42,099 nucleotides of DNA from Thermomonas haemolytica (lineage in GTDB: Bacteria > Pseudomonadota > Gammaproteobacteria > Xanthomonadales > Xanthomonadaceae). Below are positions 36,856 through 42,099 of this stretch, in pieces (the first letter of the stretch is position 1; each line of letters begins with the position of its first letter). The notes beneath the pieces were generated by a model. It was given only the letters and a program-made list of their open reading frames with translations, did no database searches and had not been told where the DNA came from. Where the stretch lies: positions 1 through 42,099 of the forward strand of contig NZ_SMAP01000012.1 of assembly GCF_004346265.1 (NCBI RefSeq). The letters are read 5' to 3'. The position numbers were made by a program, and so were the translations under genes.

Positions 36856-36945
36856 CCCCACTCCCGTTCGTGGTGAGCCTGTCGAACCACGGACGGGCCA
36901 GTGGCCCCGTTCATTCTTCGACGGGCTCAGGACGAACGGGTGGGG
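36856..36945. repeat. large imperfect inverted repeat (REP-type) between convergent genes
   Basis: The left arm (36856-36886) and the right arm (36917-36945) are near-perfect reverse complements built from CCGTTCGT, TGAGCC and GTCGAA; the loop is about 30 bases. A partial extra copy of the left arm (TCCCGTTCGCGGTG) starts at 36837. I recall the CCGTTCGT...TGAGCC...GTCGAA element as a widespread proteobacterial intergenic repeat. It probably serves as a terminator for the GNAT and greB. Confidence 0.7.
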
Positions 36946-36976
36946 AGGGTCACGCGGGCGCGGGATGCGCGGCGCT

Positions 36977-37480
36977 TCAGTCCGGGTAGCGCACGTCCAC
37001 GATCACGTAGTGCACGGGGCCGCCGGGCAGCTGCACCTGCACCTCGTCGTCGATCCGCTTCTTCAGCAGCGCGCGCGCCAGCGGGGCGTCGATGCTGATC
37101 CAGCCGCGCGCGGCGTCGGTTTCGTCCGGGCCGACGATGCGGTAGCGGGCGCAGTCGCCGCTGGCCACGTCCTCCAGCTCCACCTCGGCGCCGAAGAACA
37201 CCGCCTCGCGGTCGGCGGGCGCGGCGTCCACCACCTTCAGCGCTTCCAGCCGCTTGCTGAGGTAGCGCACGCGGCGGTCGATCTCGCCCAGCTGCTTCTT
37301 GCGGTAGGTGTATTCCGCGTTCTCGGAGCGGTCGCCCTCGGCGGCAGCGGCGGCCAACGCCTTCACCACCTCGGGGCGGCGCACGCGCCAGAGCTCGTCC
37401 AGCTCCGCCTTCAGGCGGTCGTGGCCGGCGCGGGTGATCAGCGCCGTGCTTTTCTCGGCGGGTGGACGCCAGCGGCCCAT
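36977..37480 (-). CDS. greB: transcription elongation factor GreB
   Basis: 167 residues. The N-terminal coiled coil has [25 protein letters not shown] and [26 protein letters not shown], with the acidic tip residues (Asp, Glu) that enter the RNA polymerase channel and trigger cleavage of backtracked [11 protein letters not shown] favours GreB over GreA. The C-terminal FKBP-like domain ends [18 protein letters not shown]. It is 19 bases downstream of the HerA-type ATPase on the same strand. Confidence 0.95.
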   Translation of the reverse strand: MGRWRPPAEKSTALITRAGHDRLKAELDELWRVRRPEVVKALAAAAAEGDRSENAEYTYRKKQLGEIDRRVRYLSKRLEALKVVDAAPADREAVFFGAEVELEDVASGDCARYRIVGPDETDAARGWISIDAPLARALLKKRIDDEVQVQLPGGPVHYVIVDVRYPD

Positions 37481-37499
37481 ACGCGTGTTCCTGCCTGGG

Positions 37500-39014
37500 T
37501 CAGCGCTTGCCGCCGAACATGCCGCCCAGCAGGCCGCGCAGGATCTGCCGGCCCACCTGGCTGCCCACCGTGCGCGCGGTCTGCTTGGCCATGGTTTCGA
37601 TCATGCCCTGCCGGCGCTTGGTGCCGAACAGCGCATCCTTCACCGCCTGGCCGAAGCCGTTGCCATCGCCGGCCGACTCCGATTCCGCGGTCTTGGCGGC
37701 CGGTGCCTGCGCCTGCTCGGCGCGCGTCCCGGCCTTCTTCGCCAGCCGCTCCGCCGCGGATTCGCGGTCGATGCGGGTGTCGTACTTGCCGCCCACCGGG
37801 CTGCCGGCGCGCACCTGCGCGCGCTCGGCCTCGGTGATGGCGCCCATCCGGCAGCGCGGCGGCGCGATCAGCGTGCGCTCCACCGGCATCGGCACGCCCT
37901 TGCCCTGCAGGGTGGATACCAGCGCCTCGCCTACGCCGAGCTGGCCGATCGCCTGCGCCACGTCCAGCGCGGGATTGGCCACGAAGGTCTCGGCCGCCGT
38001 GCGCACCGCCTTCTGGTCGCGCGGGGTGTAGGCGCGCAGCGCGTGCTGGAAGCGGTTGCCGAGCTGGCCGAGCACGTTGGTCGGCACGTCGTCCGGGAAC
38101 TGCGAGCAGAAGTACACGCCCACGCCCTTGGAGCGGATCAGCCGCACCACCTGCTCGATCCGCTGCTGCAGCGCGGCCGGGGCGTCGTCGAACAGCAGGT
38201 GCGCCTCGTCGAACACGAAGACGAGCCTGGGCTTGTCGAGATCGCCCACCTCCGGCAGCGTCTCGAACAGCTCCGACAGCAGCCACAGCAGGAAGCTGGA
38301 ATACAGCCGCGGCTTCAGGATCAACTGGTCGGCGGCGAGGATGTTGACCACGCCGCGGCCGTCGGGGGTGGTGCGCATCAGGTCGGCCAGTTCCAGCGCC
38401 GGCTCGCCGAAGAAGGCATCCGCGCCCTCCTGCTCCAGCCGCAGCAGCGCGCGCTGGATCGCGCCGATCGACTGCGTGCTGACCAGCCCGTAGGAAGTGC
38501 TGACATCCTTGCGCTCCTCCGCAATCAGATTCAGCAGCGCGCGCAGGTCGGGCAGGTCGAGCAGCAGCAGACCGCGGTCGTCGGCCAGCTTGAACACGAT
38601 GTCCAGCACTCCGGCCTGGGTGTCGTTGAGTTCGAGGATGCGCCCGAGCAGGGTGGGGCCCATCTCGCTGATGGTGGCGCGCACCGGATGCCCGGCCTTG
38701 CCCCACAGGTCCCAGAACACCACCGGCGCGGCTTCGTTGCGGTAGTCCGCGATGCCCAGCTGGGCGATCCGCGCGGCCAGCTTCTCGCTGGGCGTGCCCG
38801 GCACCGCCAGCCCCGCCACGTCGCCCTTCACGTCGGCCAGGAACACCGGCACCCCGATCCGCGAGAAGCCTTCCGCCAGCGTCATCAGGGTCACCGTCTT
38901 GCCGGTGCCGGTGGCGCCGGCCACCAGCCCGTGGCGGTTGCCGAACCCCGGCTGCAGGAACACCGGGCCGCCGTCCTCGGTGGTGATGGCCTTGCCGACC
39001 AGGATGGGATCCAT
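37500..39014 (-). CDS. HerA/DUF853 (YjgR-type) ATPase
   Basis: 504 residues from the second ATG (39014), because the GGAG lies seven bases before it but only one base before the ATG at 39020. Walker A GATGTGKT (residues 33-40), Walker B region [12 protein letters not shown], and [30 protein letters not shown], which includes the sensor/arginine region. The family is annotated as helicase HerA-like, but no nuclease NurA partner is nearby, and the role of YjgR-type proteins is not settled. An Ala/Glu-rich linker (about 425-455) precedes a basic C-terminus. It is upstream of greB in the same operon. A TAGAAT at 39049-39054 (minus) is a possible -10 box. Confidence 0.9.
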   Translation of the reverse strand: MDPILVGKAITTEDGGPVFLQPGFGNRHGLVAGATGTGKTVTLMTLAEGFSRIGVPVFLADVKGDVAGLAVPGTPSEKLAARIAQLGIADYRNEAAPVVFWDLWGKAGHPVRATISEMGPTLLGRILELNDTQAGVLDIVFKLADDRGLLLLDLPDLRALLNLIAEERKDVSTSYGLVSTQSIGAIQRALLRLEQEGADAFFGEPALELADLMRTTPDGRGVVNILAADQLILKPRLYSSFLLWLLSELFETLPEVGDLDKPRLVFVFDEAHLLFDDAPAALQQRIEQVVRLIRSKGVGVYFCSQFPDDVPTNVLGQLGNRFQHALRAYTPRDQKAVRTAAETFVANPALDVAQAIGQLGVGEALVSTLQGKGVPMPVERTLIAPPRCRMGAITEAERAQVRAGSPVGGKYDTRIDRESAAERLAKKAGTRAEQAQAPAAKTAESESAGDGNGFGQAVKDALFGTKRRQGMIETMAKQTARTVGSQVGRQILRGLLGGMFGGKR

Positions 39015-39147
39015 GCGCATGCTCCGTCGGGGTTCGGGAATGCGCCGGATTCTATCGCCAAGCCCGCGCATTCATACCGCAAACCTTGCCCCTGCGCGGC
39101 CGCCGCGGCTACCCTGCCTGCCCCCACGCACTGCTCGATGCCTGCCG

Positions 39148-40692
39148 ATGCACCTTCGTTTTGTCGCCGCCGTCCTGCTGCCGCTGCTGGTAGCCCTCAG
39201 CCTGCCTGTCCATGCCGACGAGGCGCGGCGCGAGCGCGGCAATGGCGCGGCGGCCGAATCGCGTCGCGACCAGGCCGCGGTGGCGGCGCTGCAGCAGCGT
39301 ATGAGCGAGGCCGAGCAGCGCTACCGCGACGCCATGCAGGCCGAGGACGAGGATGCCGCCGCCAAGGCCACCACCGCTGCGCTGGCCGAAATGAAGGCGG
39401 TGGTGGAGGCGTGTGGCAAGCAGCGCGGCTGCCAGGTGGAGCAGATGCTGGCCACCTACGAGCGCCTGCTGCAGGACACCCCGCGCTTCGACGATGCCGC
39501 GACCGACGACGGTGGCGACCCGCTGGACGAACGCGATTTCACCGCCGCCGACGTGCCCGATTCCGCCAGCGCGGCGGCGCTGCTGAGCGAGGAGGGCCAG
39601 CGCTTCGTGAAGATGGTGCAGTTCAATCCCGCGGTGCAGGCCGGCATCCGCCGCTGGCTCACCGATCTGCGCCCGCAGCTGATGGACAGCTACGAGAACT
39701 ACCGCTACATGCAGCACCTGATGTCGCCCGCGTTCCGCCGCTATGGCCTGCCGGAGGCGCTGCTGTTTGGCATCCTGGCCAAGGAATCCAACGGCAAGGT
39801 GCACGCCGGCTCGCGCGCCGGCGCGGTGGGGCCGCTGCAGTTCATGCCGGCCACCGGTCGCCGTTTCGGCCTGGGCGATGATGGCAGCGGCTTCGATACC
39901 CGCTACGACCCGCGCGCCGCCGCCGATGCCGCCGCGCAATACTTGCAGGAACGCCTGGCCGAGCTCGGCAATAGCATCGAGCTGGCGCTGGCCGGCTACA
40001 ACGGCGGCGAAGGGCGCGCTTTGCGCGTGTATCAGACCACCGGCGGGCGCAGCTTCTGGGACATCGACGTGTACAGCCAGTTTCCGGCCGAGACCAAGGA
40101 CTACGTGCCGATGGTGATCGCCGCGGCCTGGCTGTATCTGCACCCCAAGGAATACGGCATTCACTGGCCCAAGGTGAGCGTGCGGCCGACGACGATCACC
40201 CTGACGCAGCCGGCCTCGCTGTACGAGCTCACCATCTGCCTGGGCAACTGGGGCTCGCGCAATGGCTATCTGCGCCCGCTGCGCAACCTCAACCCGCGCT
40301 GGAGCCCGGATGTGATGTTGCCCGCCGGCACCGTGCTCAACGTCACCACCCGCATCGCCTGGCTGTACCGCTTCAACTGCACCCACGGCAAGCGCCTCGA
40401 GCTGGCCCAGCAGCTGGTGGCCAGCAACGTGCAGTCCGCGCTGGTACGGGTGGGCGAGCCCACCCCGGCCAATGGGCCGTCCGCCGGCGAGGCTACGCCC
40501 GCGCCCGCACCGGTCGAGCGCAAGCCGGCCAGGGTGCGCACGTACCAGGTCAAGCGCGGGGATACCCTGCATGGCATCGCCCGCAAGCTGCAGTGCGATC
40601 TCGATGATCTGGCCAAGGCCAACAAGCTGAAGAAGCCCAAGTACGCGATCAAGCCGGGGCAGACGCTGAAGCTGGAAGGCTGCGATGCCTGA
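39148..40692 (+). CDS. membrane-bound lytic transglycosylase with LysM (MltD-like)
   Basis: 514 residues. Signal peptide 1-23 ending VHA-DE. Residues about 25-110 are a charged coiled coil. The SLT domain contains the catalytic Glu213 in LLFGILAKESNGKV, then AGAVGPLQFMPATGRRFGL and LALAGYNGGEGRAL, all typical of MltD. After a linker rich in Ala and Pro (about 450-462) there is one LysM repeat, TYQVKRGDTLHGIARKLQCDLDDLAKANKL. It cleaves peptidoglycan glycan strands. No lipobox is seen, unlike E. coli MltD. The last eight bases overlap the next gene. TACCCT at 39110 could be a -10. Confidence 0.92.
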   Translation: MHLRFVAAVLLPLLVALSLPVHADEARRERGNGAAAESRRDQAAVAALQQRMSEAEQRYRDAMQAEDEDAAAKATTAALAEMKAVVEACGKQRGCQVEQMLATYERLLQDTPRFDDAATDDGGDPLDERDFTAADVPDSASAAALLSEEGQRFVKMVQFNPAVQAGIRRWLTDLRPQLMDSYENYRYMQHLMSPAFRRYGLPEALLFGILAKESNGKVHAGSRAGAVGPLQFMPATGRRFGLGDDGSGFDTRYDPRAAADAAAQYLQERLAELGNSIELALAGYNGGEGRALRVYQTTGGRSFWDIDVYSQFPAETKDYVPMVIAAAWLYLHPKEYGIHWPKVSVRPTTITLTQPASLYELTICLGNWGSRNGYLRPLRNLNPRWSPDVMLPAGTVLNVTTRIAWLYRFNCTHGKRLELAQQLVASNVQSALVRVGEPTPANGPSAGEATPAPAPVERKPARVRTYQVKRGDTLHGIARKLQCDLDDLAKANKLKKPKYAIKPGQTLKLEGCDA

Positions 40693-41035
40693 TGCCCTGC
40701 CGTGGCCGGAGCTGCGCGCGCGTCTGCTGGCGCTGCGCGGGCAACTGGAATCGATCGCCGGCGCTTCCGCCGCCGCGGGGCAGACGGTCGAGCTGGACCA
40801 GGCCAGCGTGGGCCGGCTGTCGCGCATGGATGCCCTGCAGGCGCAGCAGATGGCACTGGCGACCGAACAGCGCCGGCAGCGGCAGCTGCAGCAGATCGCC
40901 GCGGCGCTGCGGCGCATGGAGCAGGGCGAATACGGCGACTGCCTGGCCTGCGGCGAGCCGATCGACCCCCGGCGCCTGCATGCCGACCCGCTGGCCACGC
41001 ACTGCATCGCCTGCGCGGATCAGGCATCCCGATAG
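40685..41035 (+). CDS. TraR/DksA-family zinc-finger protein
   Basis: 116 residues. C-terminal zinc motif CLACGEPIDPRRLHADPLATHCIAC with Cys86, Cys89, Cys107 and Cys110. The N-terminal coiled coil carries DALQAQQMA, where the DksA tip has Asp/Ala residues; it is shorter than DksA (about 150). Such paralogues bind the RNA polymerase secondary channel. Start codon overlaps the end of the lytic transglycosylase by eight bases, which suggests coupled translation. Whether it responds to ppGpp cannot be told. Confidence 0.92.
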   Translation: MPDALPWPELRARLLALRGQLESIAGASAAAGQTVELDQASVGRLSRMDALQAQQMALATEQRRQRQLQQIAAALRRMEQGEYGDCLACGEPIDPRRLHADPLATHCIACADQASR

Positions 41036-41127
41036 TTTGCGGCCAGTTCCAGTGGAAGCCGGGGAGAGCAAAAGTGGAGTAGGCTTCCTTGGCGACAGGT
41101 CAGGATGTCCATCGTCGAGGAGGCGGC

Positions 41128-41409
41128 ATGTTTGTGGTGCGCGTCGCTGACAACTTCCACTACATGGACGAAGACGAGACTTGCACGCTCGGCGAGTTCC
41201 CGACATGGGCCGAAGCCGTCACCGCCGCCAGGCGGGTCGTGGATCGCTGGCTGGAGGAACAGCATCGGCCGGGCATGGACGCCGAGGCGCTGTTCGCGCA
41301 ATACACCGCCTTCGGCGAAGACCCTTACATCGTCCCGGTGCCGGACGGCGAGGCCGGGTTCTCCGCCTGGGACTATGCGAAGCAGCGTTGCGCCGCACTC
41401 TGCGGTTAG
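41128..41409 (+). CDS. small protein of unknown function
   Basis: 93 residues behind a strong AGGAGG ribosome-binding site. MFVVRVADNFHYMDEDETCTLGEFPTW begins the chain; acidic, no signal peptide or membrane segment. AVTAARRVVDRWLEEQ is a likely helix, and the ending SAWDYAKQRC is rich in aromatic residues. I do not recognise a family with certainty, though similar small proteins are present in many proteobacteria. It lies four bases upstream of the TfoX-domain gene. Confidence 0.82.
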   Translation: MFVVRVADNFHYMDEDETCTLGEFPTWAEAVTAARRVVDRWLEEQHRPGMDAEALFAQYTAFGEDPYIVPVPDGEAGFSAWDYAKQRCAALCG

Positions 41410-41413
41410 CGCC

Positions 41414-41761
41414 GTGGCCACCGACACCGATTTCATCGCCTATCTCACGGAACAGGCCGGGCTGGGCGCCCGCCTGACCCACCGCCGCATGTTCGGGGAA
41501 TACGCCCTGTACGTGGACGAGAAGGTGGTGGCCTTCGCCTGCGACAACAGCCTGTTCGTCAAACCCTCCGCCGCCGCCACGCGGCTGGCCCCGCACCTCC
41601 CGCAGCGCCCGCCGTACCCCGGCGCCAGGGAGTATCCGGTGGCCGATGAGCTGCTGGACGACGCCGACCGCCTGCGGGAATTGCTGCTGGAAACGGCGGT
41701 ATTGATGCCGGCGCCGAGGGTGAAGAAGGCGAAAGCAGCCGGGAAGGCGGAGAAGAAATAG
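41414..41761 (+). CDS. TfoX N-terminal domain protein
   Basis: 115 residues from GTG 41414. LTHRRMFGEYALYVDEKVVAFACDNSLFVKPS is the TfoX_N core (R-M-F-G-x-Y followed by beta strands). The C-terminus is a Lys/Ala-rich tail (VKKAKAAGKAEKK). It lacks the C-terminal domain of the Haemophilus competence regulator TfoX/Sxy, so a role in competence is uncertain. It is in one unit with the preceding small gene. Confidence 0.88.
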   Translation: MATDTDFIAYLTEQAGLGARLTHRRMFGEYALYVDEKVVAFACDNSLFVKPSAAATRLAPHLPQRPPYPGAREYPVADELLDDADRLRELLLETAVLMPAPRVKKAKAAGKAEKK

Positions 41762-42099
41762 CCGGGGATTTGCAGGGGACTGGTTGGGGCGATATGTTCC
41801 GCAGATGGGCTGTTGCGCTACCGTAGTTCTGGACGCGTGTGCGTTTGAGGGGCCGCGGCGCTGTGTTCAGGGCGATCTGGCGGTGGGGCGCCTGCTTCGC
41901 GTTGGCGGGGTGGGCGGGGGGAATCATGATCGGGGTTAGGGCTCTCGTTTGAGGGCTATACAAGCGTTAGGGTGCACGGAGGGGGCATGGCTAATGATAA
42001 TTTTAGGTAATTCCTAGCCTTTCCGGACCAAAGTTGGCATGAGTTCCTGGATCGACGTCTGCTTGAGAAGCTTGTAGATCAAGGGTTTCAGGTCTTCGC
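41762..42099. other. 338-base terminal region without an intact gene
   Basis: The first half (41762-41940) is G-rich and shows no convincing gene. From about 41950 the sequence turns AT-rich: TATACA at 41956-41961, a GGAGGGGGC ribosome-binding stretch at about 41978-41986 and ATG at 41987, which opens the interrupted frame described separately. No terminator was identified for the TfoX gene. Confidence 0.6.
41987..42099 (+). pseudogene. start of an unknown gene with a stop at codon 8, cut by the window edge
   Basis: ATG at 41987, with GGAGGGGG directly in front, reads MANDNFR and then TAA (42008-42010). The same frame continues open to the window end as FLAFPDQSWHEFLDRRLLEKLVDQGF, which looks like a real amphipathic protein. 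A single C-to-T change turning CAA into TAA would explain it. Alternatively translation starts further on. The protein is not recognised. Confidence 0.45.

Overview
The window is a stretch of a very GC-rich gammaproteobacterial chromosome, most likely a member of the Xanthomonadaceae/Lysobacteraceae (Lysobacter, Luteimonas, Thermomonas or Pseudoxanthomonas type). The basis is the gene order rplU-rpmA-obgE-(rpsT)-murJ-ribF-ileS-lspA-ispH, the mix of lineage-typical small genes (a DUF6116-like protein, a glycine-zipper protein, a fused alpha/beta 2-oxoacid dehydrogenase E1) and strongly G/C-ending codon use. This assignment is inference from content; no database was searched.

Layout. 1-912 is a visibly more AT-rich accessory patch: the 3' end of an IS3-type transposase gene, a zinc M15 peptidase that has lost its N-terminus at the insertion-sequence junction, and an overlapping small lipoprotein. 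1015-5117 (minus) is uvrA followed by a translationally coupled acyl-CoA thioesterase and a delta3,delta2-enoyl-CoA isomerase-like protein. 5328-14868 (mostly plus) is a housekeeping block: ribosomal proteins L21, L27 and S20, the Obg GTPase, lipid II flippase MurJ, riboflavin kinase/FAD synthetase, IleRS, signal peptidase II, IspH and tRNA-Thr(CGU). 14934-17772 (minus) carries an MFS permease, YnfA, tRNA-Ala(CGC) and RNase D. 17863-24112 holds a formylglycine-generating-enzyme-like lipoprotein, an M48 metallopeptidase, the PHA regulator PhaR, TcdA, TatD, a DUF6116-like protein and a glycine-zipper protein.

24305-28468 (plus) is a catabolic group: glutaryl-CoA dehydrogenase-like protein, a GNAT and a fused E1 alpha-beta 2-oxoacid dehydrogenase. 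28494-31267 (minus) is a TonB-dependent siderophore receptor plus PepSY membrane protein behind a promoter that contains a Fur-box-like palindrome. 31444-33234 (minus) carries a secreted guanyl-specific RNase with its barstar inhibitor, then a GNAT and a Rieske ferredoxin. 33323-41761 has an M14 carboxypeptidase, a glutathione S-transferase, a rhomboid protease, a small GNAT, GreB, a HerA/DUF853 ATPase, a LysM lytic transglycosylase, a DksA-like zinc finger protein, a small unknown protein and a TfoX-domain protein. From about 41950 to the right edge base composition drops again and a reading frame starts that has a stop at codon 8.

No CRISPR array, rRNA, prophage or integron was seen. The likeliest under-described items are the insertion-sequence-cut M15 peptidase with its lipoprotein (candidate toxin/immunity remnant), a recurrent promoter architecture in which a TANNNT-like -10 box ends exactly six bases before the start codon of several genes (leaderless mRNAs), the palindrome overlapping the uvrA -35 box, and the gene cut off at the right edge.
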